The position numbers and the translations under genes were made by a program. This document shows, piece after piece, positions 11,156 through 24,250 of a stretch of DNA of 64,000 nt. The stretch spans positions 496,001 to 560,000 of the forward strand of contig JAJNNX010000003.1 of NCBI GenBank assembly GCA_023159155.1, given 5' to 3'. How positions within the stretch are numbered: position 1 is the first letter of the stretch; each line of letters begins with the position of its first letter. Source of the DNA: Ustulina deusta. Its lineage: Eukaryota > Ascomycota > Sordariomycetes > Xylariales > Xylariaceae. Below the pieces are notes generated by a model, which saw only the letters and a list, made by a program, of their open reading frames with translations, was not told where the DNA came from and did no database searches.

Positions 11156-13642
11156 TCAGACCGGGTCGTCGAAGAACCTCTCTTCCCTTGCCCGCTGCGC
11201 TTTCTCGTATGTTTCATAGGGTGTGACGGTGCCAAGTGCCCTCTTCATGTCGGTGCTGATGAACTGAAGGCCGTAGACATAGCTAGCGTTGACCCAGCCA
11301 AAGCTGTATGACCAATATTAGAAATGAAAACAAATGCCACCGAGTTGAGGAAAACCGACTTACCCTTCTTTTGCGACACCCTTGAAGTCTAGCCCCTGGT
11401 TACCGTACTCGGCGTCTACACGATGAGGGTCGACGGGGCGTGTCACGTCGTATTTCTCTACGACAACGCCATTGAAGTCGAAGAAGGCCTTGGTAATCAT
11501 GAATAGCCACTTATACGCCAGCTTTTGCGCAAGATCCGCATATCCATAGCGGTAAAGGCCTGTCCAGGCAAGCATCTGCTGCGGCGCCCATCCGTATGGA
11601 TAATCCCACTGTCTATTTGGCCTCTCCAGACTCACCTCGCCGCGGGATTTTTCCGTTCCGGACAGCAAGCCGCCGTATGCTTCGAATTTGGGCACAGCGC
11701 TATTCACCACTCTGGCTGCCTTTGCGGGATCCGGTACACCAGCCCATAGGGGCCAGAACGTGGTGCACGATTCGTACGTGCATTGCTCCCGTTTCACCGT
11801 GTCGTAGTCGAAGTACATCCCTTGCTCTTCATTCCAACAATACCTGTGGATGGCGGCGCGGCGTCGTCTCCAGCGGCGATCCCATGTTGCCGAAGTCTCG
11901 ACCTGACCAGGTTCCATTGACCCGCTGCACCACTCGGCGGGGATTTTCAGACGGTCACCAAAGACGTTGCGAATAGTACGAGCGATGTCCATCTCATACT
12001 TGTATAATAAAGAATTTAAGTCAATCGTAGCGAGATTTGCGCAGACCTTCTCGAGTCGGTAGGACGTGTCATGTCCAGATTCTCGCACCGCTCGGTCGTG
12101 CAAGAAGTACTCGTCGAGGTCGGGTTCACTCACTTCACCGTGGTTATAAGCTTTCACAAACTGCTTGAAGCTCATGTTGTATTTCTTCGCGTAGGGCTCC
12201 AAAATAGGAACAAAGTGGCTTGCTTCGGTCTCAGGAGGAACACCACGCCCTTCAGGTCGATACCTCGACAAGCCCGTTTTTGGATCTAGCCGGGGCTCAG
12301 CCATCCACACGGTGTAATACTCTTTGATTGCAGCAGTCATGGCGTCTCTGAGAAACTCCTTTGCGTCTGGCTCATGCTGAATCTTCTCGTATACTCGTAA
12401 TGCCATATCTGTCAAGAATGGCGGTTGCGATCTTGTGAGGTAGTAAGATCTGGTAGCGTTCAGAATTTTGCCGTAATGCCTGATACAAAAGCAAAAGTTT
12501 TGAACCATCGCCTTAGCTAGGTGAACTTTGTCGTTAACGAGAAGTCCTAAGGACTCCATGTAACTATCCCAGCCGTATAGTTCGTTAAATCGTCCTCCCG
12601 GTACGACAAAGGGGACGCCCTTAAGTGTCTTCTCCCCCGTGTTTGAATCGATATGTTCTTCCATTGCAGTAGTCAACAGACCAGGACCAGGGTTATCGTT
12701 TAGGTCTCGTACTACATCTGCTGTGATGACTTCTGGGAGCAGCTGGACGTCTAATCGAATTTCTGGCCGCTCACGTGCGAGTTTCAGGTAATACTCATAT
12801 TGTTCCGGCACTCCCCTTGGGACATATATGCGTGGGCGTGGATCGTCCGTCCAGTCTTTCGCGTCCTTGGCAGCAATTTCAATACTCGAGCCATCAATGC
12901 GGCGAGTCAAGCCCTCCCAGAATTGATTCTTGATCAGCCTAGATAAACGGCTCACGGGGTTCTCGTTGAGGCGGCCGATATCTAGAATGATCCGTTTTCT
13001 CCCATATTCTTTAGCAAGAGATAACTCTTGTAAAAGGTTGGAAAGCATGTATGTCCCTCGAATATCGAAACGATTGTAACCTCCTGACGCGGCAGTTCCT
13101 AATGACAGCACCTAATCAAACCAGTTAGTGTCCGGGTCGAAAACACATCAAGATCAACCATGTCGCATATACCTTCGGGCCAGTATCTTCAATTGTAATT
13201 TGCATATTGTTATCGGTATCTTCTTGCGCTCGGAGGCTCTCGAGGGTGTGATCAACATCGATTAGAAACTGGCGCGACTGCGGGGTGCTAGCCTCATCTA
13301 AAAGAAGCTTCGGTTAATCATCTACCAGCGGATTCTGTTCGTTAAGGTTGAGAATACCATGACTGCCACGCCTGTGTCTACCTTGGAGCCCGAGGCGTTC
13401 CATCTCCCGAAGCATGCTACTCTGAGGATTGAGTCAGGAATCCTGATTCGAACAGAAGAGTGTAGAACAGGATACAACCATACTTCGGAGTGTGTGCTAT
13501 GCCGCTTGTGATACCGATCCGTGTGTCGGGCTGCAGAGGCGTAATAGGTTTTCGCGTCTTCGAAGATATTCAAGTCATCGCTAACGGTGCTCGAATCGGA
13601 GCGGCGAGGTCTGGCCGGGCCGGGCGCACGGAAGTCGGACAT
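11156..13642 (-). CDS. nth1: Neutral (cytosolic) trehalase, GH37
   Basis: Hydrolyses intracellular trehalose to two glucose molecules, for example during germination or recovery from stress. Five exons (13642-13484, 13421-13358, 13297-13173, 13111-11364, 11303-11156) give 747 residues, the normal length. Both trehalase signatures are present: [14 protein letters not shown] at about 287-300 and [10 protein letters not shown] at about 617-626. The N-terminal RRGSHDE (70-76) is the PKA phosphorylation site of regulated neutral trehalases. It is followed by [12 protein letters not shown], the Ca-binding-like motif of the family, so activation by cAMP-PKA and 14-3-3 is likely. There is no signal peptide, unlike acid trehalase. 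The last exon completes the protein as [14 protein letters not shown]...FFDDPV and ends at TGA 11158-11156. Intron 2 splits the RRGSH|DE sequence. Confidence 0.96.
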
Positions 13643-13777
13643 CCTGCTCGGGGTTGTTCTTAGATGGGGTGGATTAAGAGACGGTGATCGGCCGCGCAGT
13701 CCCTGTTTGCAATTTCCTTGTCAATAGAGCCGCACTAGACATTCCCAGGCCCGTCTGCCATCCCGGTTCTTGCGATG

Positions 13778-13785
13778 ATATATAT
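13778..13785 (-). promoter_or_regulatory. TATA-like box of trehalase
   Basis: ATATATAT about 136 bp upstream of the trehalase start codon, on the correct side. This is inference from position and sequence only. Confidence 0.35.
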
Positions 13786-14084
13786 GCACAGCACAGATCT
13801 AGCCAGCTACAGTATGAAGCTTCAGCTACCGGCGGGACGACCAGGCACGAGGAACGAGGAGTCAAATGCGGGACACGCTCGAAATACGAAAAGCGAACGA
13901 ATGCTTGGTCGGTCGAATGGCACACTGGACAGTCGGTAGCAAGTAGGCTGCGACACGTGCTAACAAAGAGAAGAAGTGATTTTTGACGTGGCGTCTGTCT
14001 TCAAATCCGCCGCAGCGAGATAGAGTCATGAAAGATGGAGAATGATGTCAGAGGTCGCAACGGCCCAGGCGCAGATCAGCCCGT

Positions 14085-14112
14085 GTGCAGGTGCAGGTGC
14101 GGGTGCAGGTGC
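14085..14112. repeat. 6-bp tandem repeat (GTGCAG)n
   Basis: Four consecutive units, three GTGCAG and one GTGCGG, plus a partial unit, in intergenic DNA. Confidence 0.85.
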
Positions 14113-16651
14113 CGTAGACACCTAGAGAGACAAGCCCTTCACGATCTCCACTTGTTCACTTCAATCTGTCGAGACAAGCCGACGAGAGCCAACGCTTTTC
14201 GCCTACCAATTGGCGTTCTAGCGGCATTCTCTAGATCGACCATTCATATGGCTTTAAACCACTGCTCCTCTTCAAGGTAGTTGCCTGGCTTGCTTTGCTT
14301 TTTAGCATCTGACACCTGTGCTAGGCGGCTCATAGCGGACTCGTCGCTCCAGCTTTTTTTGAACTTGTCAGGGGGGTTCTCAAGTCGCCTCCACAATGAC
14401 GATGGAAAATCCCCACTTCACAACGTTTCGCTCACGCGATGAACGGTCTAGGTGCCTATCAAATAACCTTATCGATTTAACCGGTGTTTAGACTAAAGTG
14501 CACCCCTCTAAGGTACCTAGGTAGTATTATGTAATCTAAGTGGACCTTAGCTCCTTTTGATAAGCACTGCAAAATGGGTATGATAACAGTTGGCTTATAC
14601 ATGGGTAGGGCTGTGATTATGGATCGGGCAGCAAGTCTTCATGTGTACTTCAGTTGATTTCGTTATGGGTTACACGGTGCCTATTGACATGCTTTACCAA
14701 CGTGACTGCACTAGAATGCTTTAGATAAGAGGATGGCTGGTTTCTGGATTCAAGTTCTATGGCCGATAAACCGGTGAACTCTTGGTGTTGTCTTTTTTCT
14801 TCTTGTGATAAGCTGTCGATCACGATTTGAGGCTGCAGAAGAGGGCAACAGGCGCGGCACATCACGTCTGGTGAACTCGAAATACACACCGAATGATGTG
14901 GTCAATTATATAATATCTCTCTGCTATCCACCATTTCATAGTTATTTTCTCTTACTTCTTTTGGCCAAGTATTCTTGTCGGATCATTCGACCGTCTCTCG
15001 AAAGACCGCTATCACGCTATCTACCCTGTATCAGTCTTGGCTGCCAAAACAGCGTGCGTGTGGAATACCGGTACAAGAATTCTCTGGCTAGGAATATTTG
15101 GAGTCTTTCCTGTGCCGTAGACTGCATATGCATGGCCATGCAACACGCGACGCAGGTTCTAAGGTAACTCCAAGCGGACGAACGCGGCCACATATAGGTA
15201 GTGTACACTAGTGTATGCATCAAACTCTCATTAGATTCGGGTTGCATTTAGAGTCCTGTAGGGGCTGGCTGTGGGGGGCGACTATGCGTAGTTTTCCCAC
15301 TCTACGTTGCAGGTTATAGGCATCCAGGATCCGGGAGAAGGGGGGGGTTGCAGTACCCTCGCAGGTGATGGCAAACCAGGTGACCAAATATGCGAGATAC
15401 CACGAGACATTATTTATTGGAAACACGTTTGGTGGGTGGTATTTCGATGCCCTCATTTATAGCGTAGCATGAATAACGAGATCGTAGGTGTCTTCAGATC
15501 GTGCGTCGCAGGGAGCGCTTGCTTGAGTAATTACCTACTGCAGAGCGAGGGACATTCGACTCCTCACGAGACATCAACAGCAGGTAGTCGTAATTACTCA
15601 GCATTGATAATGGGATAAGATGCTGAAAGGTTACTTGGCCGATGTGACCCTGCCAGGACGAAAGTTGGATACAAAAGATCTTTCGTTATCTTCTTCACCC
15701 AATGGAAACACTGGATTCGTGACTGAGTTCCGAAGACGAAGCTTTCCTGTATAACAGAATAATAGTCGGGATAGACTTCTGAGCATCAAACATTGGTTAC
15801 TAACTGGGGCTTGATTTGCTGTTCCCATATCCATTACGTTGTGCCCGCTGTTTATCATTATGGGTGGCTATTTGCTGCTTAAGCCAGAAGAGCCGAGGCC
15901 GATGCTAGGTATTGCGTCGTGACGTTGTGCTCATGGATGCTGTAATCTTCGTTTAAACGGAACTTGAAGCCTACTCGAGACTTGCTTGGGGATTCGGAAT
16001 GACTTTGATTTGGAATAGCATTTATTGTCCTTGTTATTCTTCGGGGCGTGCCGAAAGAATGACTGTAGGTCGGCGTAGATTGGCGGATAATTCGTAGGTA
16101 CCATGAAAAGAGCCATAATCAATGCAACATTGCTGCCCTTGATCTTTCCACGTCGGTTGAGCTTCTTCTGTGTCCGCTACTTATATAGGTAGGTAGGTGT
16201 TTATTGCATCGCATCGCATTGCATCGCGTCACATTTTATCATTCGAGTGTTCAAATTGGCCACGCTCGTCACCGGCCCAAAGCCCCACGTGTGGAGTCTC
16301 CGGTGGTGTTCCAGAAGACTGGGCGAGCCGCGACGGACGGAAAGTCTAGCCACGGCTGGTCCCCGAGGAAATGGCGTCGGACCCGGCCTAGTGTGCTGGC
16401 CACCCGCGCAGGAGCCAGGACAAGCTTTATTTTTATCCTACTTTTCTCCTTGGGGATTTTTATTTTTATTCTTCTTTGGACATCAACTGACTCCCCTCAA
16501 GTACACTACCGTTGCAATCGATCGCAATGATCTACTACCTATAGTGTAGTGTAGTTCGCCCGAACCATGTTTCCTACCGGTCGACCAAGTGTAGATAGAT
16601 AGCGGATCTGTTATCTACAGGCTCTCACAGGATCAGGAGCAGGGGTCTCAA

Positions 16652-16673
16652 CAGGACCCTGAGCAGGGTCCTG
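16652..16673. other. 10-bp perfect inverted repeat
   Basis: CAGGACCCTG and its exact reverse complement CAGGGTCCTG are separated by AG. The hairpin sits inside a G-rich stretch of partial CAGGG repeats. No nearby gene end makes a terminator role obvious. Confidence 0.8.
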
Positions 16674-18744
16674 AGCAGGGGGGACGGGACCAACATGGCG
16701 CTATTGTTACCTTCTTGGCAAAAAGCCGGGTTGTTCGGTAGCTCCACCGTGAAAAATTAGTCCTGATACAGATTACAGCGCCCACCTGCATGGTACCCCA
16801 ACGACAGGGGCGCCTATCTACGGAGGAGTGTTTTCGTGCACTGCTTTCTACATGTAGATTGCTGCGATATCATCGTTGTTTTCTTTGTTGTGCTGCGATA
16901 TGGGGCAGCCGAGGGCTATCGGAAAGCGGCCTCAGACACTTCATGCAAAGGACTGTCGTCTCTCGTATTCACGCACCCACCTTCCTGCACTGCAACCTGC
17001 AGGCTACTGGCGCTTCGTTCCCCTTTGGTTACCTTGGGGTTTTTTGTTTTGTTTTTTCTTCTCGGTGGTTTCGGATATAAGTAGTGTACAGCAAGCCGCC
17101 CTGCACATAAGATGTGCACTATTGTTGGGGTATTATACTACCAAGTAGGTAGGCAGAGAGAATGTTGCTGCTGCAGCATCCTGTAGTGCAGTGTAGGTAT
17201 TATACAATGTAATCGATGCACTCTACGTATATGAAGCCGGCAAAAGGCCAAGGCGGTCTGGATGCGGGCGCTACGAGGACCTAAGCACACTACTGTGCGC
17301 TATGTGTCGTTTTTTCCATCTTCTCCACTTAACACAGTCAGCTCGGGTAGCAGCGTGTTTGCTCTCGCCTTCGCCTGAGGTCTCGAGCTCGACTGTTTGC
17401 AATCCAATCAGCAATTCTTCTGTCCTCGCTTCAACTTCAGCTCGCCTCCTGGTGGCTGTTCAATGCGACGCCGTTCCATACCGTCTCCTACCTTCCTCTG
17501 GGAGTGCCTTGCAAACCGTTTTCATCGAGAACACCAGGCACCTATTCCCGCCCGTTATCTGCAGGACATCTCATTCTGTGACGCGCATCGTATCATGATC
17601 ATGCAGAGGTAGACCGAGAAAGCTATTCTCAGCTTACATGTATTACGTATACACTGGGTATACACTGGGTCGTGCCGTGATCTGTGCCAGGCAAGATGTC
17701 ACCATCTCGAGAGACCAAACCCCATGCTGATTCGTCGGGTTTAATGCACAGAGGCGAATAGGTGCCCACCTTCGCAGCACGTACCGACTTACACGATCGT
17801 GACAATACAAGGCGATCTAATATATACTAGGCAGAGCACCACCTGAGCCAGTGGGTAGCTTGAGCCTATGAGGACACTGTTGGCATTCATGGCCCGCACC
17901 AGGCCCCCGATCTTCGAAAGTTGCCTCAGTTGTTCTCAATCCAGATGGGAATGTGCGCTTAGCGTATCTAGATAGTTAGTCCATGTTGCCTATCTCGGAA
18001 CACTGCACTAACCTAGACTACTGTAGGTATAAAATCAATAGTGGTGCACTAGGTGCCGTCTACAGTAGGTTAGGACGCCATATTAGACCTAGTGCATGGG
18101 TAGAGAGTGTTGTGTGGCGTCGTGTCGTGTACAACCCACCACTCTAATAAACGAACCGTTGCGCGTCGGAAACTTTTGCAACGAAGCGAACAGCCTGTCC
18201 AGCGCCGCATGCACTAAGCTGTGCTAATATTGGCTCTTTGATCCATATCGGTATCGTCTCCGAACCGCAAGGGTGGCCTGGTGGCTTGTTAGTCCAGGTA
18301 CCCGACCAGTCGAGGCGCCCCCGACCCACGCGCCACATGTACATAGTGTACACAACTCTATTCTGGCCCTCAGCTAACTCGTTTTCGACGCCAATACAAC
18401 ATAGCGTCGTCTGCGCTGACCTGGTGCGGCTGGAGTGCCCAGCCGAGAACTGATAGCGTCGTGCAGCTGGGTGCAGGGGATCTCGATAGTAGATAACCGC
18501 CACTGTCCGGTTCGTTCTGCCTCTGTCCTGCCCAGGCTTCGATGCGGTTGGACCCTAAGGTCATTTACCCATCCCCCTGGCCCCCTCATAATTAATACGA
18601 CTCGCCGTTTCTCTTCACTTCGTTTTCTCCTGCTTTCACGAGTGACGACCAGGATAGAGCCGAGCCGTAGCCACTCGTTTAGACCTTTTATTCTTCTTCG
18701 TCGTCGTCGTCGTCGTCTTTCTCTCTCGCCCGCCAATCGTCGCC

Positions 18745-21652
18745 ATGAGCTTCCTCAAGTCATACTTCGCTCCCGGCAAGGGCGGCAAGGGCAAAGATGA
18801 GGGACAGAAAGGCCATGGCAAGAAGCCGTCGGAAGTCAGTGAGACCGGCTTGAAGCACCCCGGTGCTGAGGGGTCCCCTCCCCTCCCTACACCCAATTTT
18901 TCCATCCCCGGCACGCCGATGTTTAGGACCCCGATGGGATCACGGCCCGTCTCAGTATACCCCACCGGCGATTTTCGAAATGCTCGCGAAAGTCTTATCG
19001 ACGTCAAGGCGGATGTCATGTGCAGTTGGTTGTACCAGCAACAGTTGGAAAGACAATATGCGACGGGCATATTGCCAGGTGAAGGTGTTGTGTTGAAGAA
19101 GGGGAGGAACAGCTATGCGTGCTGTCCACCCCAGCTTCAAGAGATGAAGTACAGCCTATACGACATGGCTATGGAACTTAACGTCAGGGTATGTAATGAT
19201 TGCCTGCACTGTATGTCACCATTCAATAGCGTACTAAGCCCATCACAGTGTGCCATGACCGTCAATACAAGAGTAATCAACGTTATTCTGGCTTCAAGAC
19301 GGACAACTTACGAATATATTCCGTTACCGGATGGCTTGCGGTTGCAAGTCTTGCCGAGTATGCGCGAGCTACCTCGGTGCCAAAAGCACCACTTTGCTGC
19401 ATTCATCCAAGATCTTCAGATCATGGTTGTTTGGGATGATGAACCCAAGAAAGTACTGGCCAGGGCGGAAGCTTTAGAGCGTCAGCTAATGAGGATGATT
19501 TGGGGAACAGGAGATGAGGAAGAAGACGATACAGAGGCCGAGAAGGGAGAAAAGATTCAACTCGGTGAAATAGACGTCACGCCGGTTGATCTTGAAGCCG
19601 CCGCCAACTCATCAGATAGGCGGATAAAGCTGACTAGTCCTCTCACCGTGGCACTCACCGTGGCTTTGTCTATCTCTACCTTGGGCATCGGTTTTAGGAA
19701 TCTCTCCCTCGAAATTGCCACCGACAACTCGTATGTTCGACTGGCACTTATAGTAGTCAGCCCTCTTCAACTATGGGTTGGCTACTTCTTTTTCCAATCT
19801 ATTATCGTCAACCTCTTCCAAATCTTTGGTCCTATTAGTGCTGTCACCCAAAACAGCAGGTTTTACTCGGGAGCGCCGCCCAGGCGACTTGATCGCGAGC
19901 ACCATACGCTGCCGCATGTTACCATCCAGATGCCAGTCTACAAGGAGGGTCTGAAGGCAGTCATCGTCCCAACTGTGCAGTCGCTCAAACAGTGCATATC
20001 AACGTATGAACTTCAAGGCGGCACTGCCAATATCTTTATCAACGACGATGGTATGCAGCTCATTTCCCCAGAAGAAGCCCAAGCCCGTCGTGAGTTCTAC
20101 GATGAAAGCAATATTGGGTGGGTGTCTCGACCGAAACACAACCCTAATCCTGAGGACGGGGAGCGACCATTTCTGCGTCGTGGAAAGTTCAAGAAGGCAT
20201 CGAACATGAACTACGCCATGATGGTCAGTAACCGTGTTGAGGACAAGTTAGTCCAGGCTCAAAGATCTTCCACATGGACACAGGGAGACGAGTATGCAGC
20301 CTATGAGCAGTGCCTCGCCGAGGTCCTACAAGAGGATGAAGGCCGGACGTGGGCCGAAGGTAACATCCGTATCGGCGACTACATTCTTATTATCGACTCG
20401 GATACTCGTGTTCCTGAAGATTGTCTGCTAGATGCCGTTAGTGAGATGGAGCAATCCCCCCAGGTTGCAATCTTGCAGTTCTCTTCTGGTGTCATGCGTG
20501 TCAGTGAGTCGTTCTTCGAAGGAGCGTAAGTCTAACATCCCCCCTCCATAAACAGTTGGTGAGACACTATACTTACATGCCTAAAGTGTCGAGTGGTTCA
20601 CCAACCTGATCTATTCTGCCATTACCTACACTGTGTCAATCGGTGATTCCGTCCCTTTCGTCGGTCATAATGCCATACTTCGCTGGTCCGCTCTGCAAGA
20701 TGCTGCGTCATACCATGATGAGGATGGGTACGAGAAATTCTGGTCTGAATCCCACGTCTCGGAAGATTTCGATATGTCTCTCCGACTCCAGTGTGCCGGT
20801 TACAGCTGCCGCTTCGCCTCATACACGGGTGACGCATTCCAAGAAGGAGTGTCTTTGACAGTGTATGACGAGCTAGCGCGTTGGGAGAAATACGCTTATG
20901 GTTGCAACGAGTTGATGTTTCACCCTCTGCGGTATTGGCCGACTCGGGGTCCTATCACGCCGCTCTTCCGAAAATTCCTAGGCTCGAGCATCCCCCTCCC
21001 CAAGAAGATAACCATCTGCAGTTATATTGGAACGTATTATGCCATCGGCGCCTCGTGGATCATCACCCTGCTCAACTACTTCCTCACTGGCTTCTTTTAT
21101 GGCTTGTTCGACAAGTACTACCTGGACTCTTTCGCTATTTTCGTTTCCGTTATTGTCGTGTTTACCGGGTTCGGTAACCTTGCGCTCGCTATCCTGCGGT
21201 ACCGTTTAAACGAGAAGTCTCTTATGGGAGCCTGTAAGTTTCCCCCCTCTGCCGTTGCATATGTTGTCGAGACTAACACTTTCTTCTCGGTAGTCTGGAA
21301 CAATATTAAATGGGTCCCAGTCTTGAGTATCTTCTTGGGTGGTCTGTCGCTGCACGTATCGCAGGCTCTCTTATGCCACTTCTTCAGCATAGACATGACC
21401 TGGGGTGCGACGGCGAAGGAAGTCGAGGAGGTCAATTTCCTCGAAGAGGTACCCCGATTGATAAAACGCTTCAAGGGAACCTTTGTCTTCTGCTTCGGCA
21501 CCGTCGGCCTGATCATCGCCGGCCTCTACGGTTTCCCGGAGGAATGGCGCATCACCTACTTCGCTTCCATCTTCCCTCTCGCTTGGCTTGTGGCATGTCA
21601 CTTCCTCCTACCAGTCGTCCTCAACCCCGCGCTCATGGTGTTCGCTTGGTAA
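18745..21652 (+). CDS. Membrane family-2 glycosyltransferase (processive type)
   Basis: Four exons (18745-19188, 19249-20525, 20587-21233, 21294-21652) give 908 residues. Two hydrophobic segments (about 300-320 and 335-365) precede a GT-A catalytic domain. Motifs seen are QMPVYKEGLK, INDDG (about 413-417), IIDSDTRVPED with the DxD near 531-533, VPFVGHNAILRW, SEDFDMSLRLQCAG (about 633) and ELARWEKYAYG (about 669), the last in the place of QxxRW. Several membrane spans follow to the C-terminus. This is the arrangement of processive polysaccharide synthases that extrude their product. I think it is closest to the fungal GT2 proteins needed for hyphal growth on solid surfaces (ZtGT2/FgGT2), but a beta-glucan synthase is an alternative. 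It lacks the typical chitin synthase QRRRW and accessory domains. Introns 1 and 3 are each 60 nt and have no in-frame stop, so an uninterrupted reading frame passes through them; splice sites and branch sites (TACTAAGC, GACTAAC) support removal. Confidence 0.88.
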
Positions 21653-23615
21653 TTTCTCATGTATGCCACCTACCACTCGCTTCACCGGGACGCACGATCG
21701 TCGCCACGTAATATGTAATTAATTTTTGTTTGTTTCGAGCTATATATATACCTATAACAATTGGATAGCAAAGGAGTTAGTGTAGACCGGGACCGAGAAA
21801 GGGCGTTCATATCTGGGCCTTGAGCGTTTGGGAACGACGGGTTGGACTGAATAAATATGTTTGGATTTATTTCGCCGTCTTAGCGATAACTCGATACAAT
21901 CGGATATTAGGTTCGCTTGATGGAATGTGTGTCAGGCTGTTTGTGTATAATGATCGCTAGGCTGATAAAATAATCTGATGATGTCTTGGGAAATCATTCC
22001 TCTGTAGCGAATTTCGGGAGAGTCAGTGTTCATGGACGAACATGCCATGACATGAATTGTGTCGAGAGCGGACAGTACGGGAAAGAAAAGCTCTGCCACA
22101 TCCCGTGAATGGATCCATGGTATTGGTTGTTAGAAAACAGGGAAAAAACAGCCTCCAAACAGGGTTCTCTTACCAATTCTCTTGCCCCCGGCTACCACCG
22201 CCCCACACAGCAAGCATCATATGATAGGTGCCGGGCTGCATGCCGCGACACAACAACCCTTTGCCGCTGTCCCCATACACACTATAGTCTGTCATGCATT
22301 CATTCTTCGCACATCACGCACGGCACGGCACGGCTCTCAATCGTCGAGATCCGGGAGTCAGCCAACGCAAAGCAACATATAATATCTCTTCCTCATTGCT
22401 CCTGACGACGTGGCTAGTGGGGTGCGAGCCTTCGATGTCATGCCTATCTATCTATATATGATACCAAATTTCACACAACACGTGAGGGTCGATTTCCGAG
22501 ATCGGAAAACCTAGCCAGTGAATTGTGCATGATCTGGAAGATGCTTGTCGGTATCGGAGTCTTGGTGTCTGATACTTCCTACCCGTCTGCCTATTAAACG
22601 CCAGGAAGATGAGGAGGGGAGGACCCCATCGGCTTCCTGAGGCACTCGGTCGACTCTCTCGTCTCCCGGTTTCACTCGATGACGTGTATCTAGAACCGCG
22701 AATTTGATGGTATCGCCATCGAAACCCGTCCTACCCAAGTGTCGGGGCGGGAAAACCACTTCGCAAGTTGTCTATCGTCTTTGGATGCCAATGCAGTATC
22801 ATTCTCGCTGTATGCCCATGTTGCCTCGGTTGCTACTTCGTCCATACCTGGCTCGTTAGGATAGTTAGAAGGGCTAGGCGCTTTCGTTTCTCGGTACACT
22901 ATTCTCTCGTTCATTTCCCCCTTTATGGAACATTAACCCTTCTATCAACCTCACCACGCCCATACATGCTTCTCTACCCAGGAGTAGCCACTTTGCAATC
23001 TCAGTTAGACGGGTCGGTAGATGGATTTTGCGGGCCAGACGCAATTTGGCCGGCGAATAAATAGAAGGGAGGATATTTACCCCCTGTGTAATTATAGCCA
23101 TACAAACCAACTACCTTGGATCTACCGACCTACTTACTCCCTACCCTACGGTAATATCTGTGTTCGGTAACCGATCAATGAACATCTAGGTTCCTGCCCT
23201 TATGGTAACTAACACAAAGACAAGGTATCTTCTAACCATAGCATCGGAACACAAATACCCGCTTTGTCAGGGAGTCTTCAATAGAGTATAGCCTGCGCCG
23301 ATAGACGTGTTTGGTGCATATGCGTCTCAGTGTTGGTGGCTTATTTGGTCTAAAACGTTTCCCGAGGCGAAATCTAGCTCACGACAATTCAAGCCCGACT
23401 TGTATGATATTTTATACGCGAGACGATTTCCGAAAACCTCCAGGAACTCCGTTGATAGGCCTCTTATCTACCCTATGCTATTTATGTCACCGACGATAGC
23501 AGCCTAAGCTGATGCCAAGAAATTCGCGATAAAGAGAAGAGTGGCGATGCTTCGGCTTTTTGGGTTTCCACTATCCTTGATAAGTTGCATCATCGGAGGG
23601 TGCTCACGTGCACTG

Positions 23616-23636
23616 TGGCCGGAATGTTTCCGGCCA
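23616..23636. promoter_or_regulatory. Palindrome TGGCCGGAA-N3-TTCCGGCCA
   Basis: Perfect 9-bp inverted repeat with a 3-bp spacer, upstream of the dioxygenase gene. The CCGGAA/TTCCGG half-sites are the kind of symmetric CGG-containing site bound by dimeric fungal regulators. Binding is inference. Confidence 0.55.
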
Positions 23637-24079
23637 CCATCGGTCTCTACCGGGGCTGGGCACGGCTTATCTAGGGAGCCTGCTAATCTAATTACTTACT
23701 AATTATTCATTCACTTCTACCACACTACCACATCCTTCAATCATCCTCTGAGAGCAATATAACGACACGATGGATCTATCAGTGACACCGGTGCCATTAC
23801 GTGGCGAATATCTCTTCACTAGGAGATGCCTGTCTTCTCGAAATGGTGGCAACGAAACCACCATCCCGCGATATCAGCCTTATCACTTCCCTGTTCACGA
23901 TAGCTTCACGGGGTGAGAGAACATGCGAGACTATACGGCACGCATTCACGACGAGCGCCATATGAAACGGGGTGAACTCAGTTGGTTATTGGTGCTGCAG
24001 AGAAGAGGGGGTAGCTTGATAAGGAGGTTTCCTAAGACTCACGTCACCAGCCCGACTTCGCTCATCTGGCAGTGGATGA

Positions 24080-24099
24080 GGCCGGAATCAGTTCCGGCC
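24080..24099. promoter_or_regulatory. Palindrome GGCCGGAA-N4-TTCCGGCC
   Basis: Second copy of the palindrome, with 8-bp arms and a 4-bp spacer, about 150 bp upstream of the chosen start of the dioxygenase. Same half-sites as the copy at 23616-23636. Confidence 0.55.
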
Positions 24100-24250
24100 A
24101 CAGAGTATATTAGCAGATTACTGGAGGTTTTGCCACGAACGGAATCTTCCCCTCAATTCTTCCAAAACCCAGTGCAACCTCAGCGCGGATTACCAATCGT
24201 CCATCGTGAATCACCACACCAGAGCATCCCTTATCCCATTTTTGCCCATC

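Larger units (their letters stand above)
13643..18744. other. Intergenic, 5.1 kb, no gene supported
   Basis: Long spacer between the divergent trehalase and glycosyltransferase genes. ORFs up to about 120 codons occur but have no recognisable domain and no consistent codon bias. It holds a TATA-like site for trehalase, a 6-bp tandem repeat (14085-14112), one TACCTAGGTA palindrome (14514-14523), a hairpin at 16652-16673, and runs of TAC/GTA-rich sequence from 16.5 to 18.1 kb that resemble the desert at 44-48 kb. A decayed transposon is possible, but no ORF remnant was identified. Confidence 0.5.
21653..24250. other. Intergenic, 2.6 kb
   Basis: Holds the 3' UTR of the glycosyltransferase and the 5' flank of the dioxygenase. 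No gene is supported. A short frame from ATG 23770 (48 codons, ending before a GTGAGA donor-like site) could be an untranslated-leader ORF or an upstream exon of the dioxygenase, but I cannot decide. Two GGCCGGAA/TTCCGGCC palindromes are listed separately. Confidence 0.5.

Noticed and set aside
18745..20529. 594-residue uninterrupted reading of the glycosyltransferase N-terminal half
   Set aside because: It includes the 60-nt intron 19189-19248, which has a good donor, a TACTAAGC branch site and a CACAG acceptor, and would insert 20 non-conserved residues.
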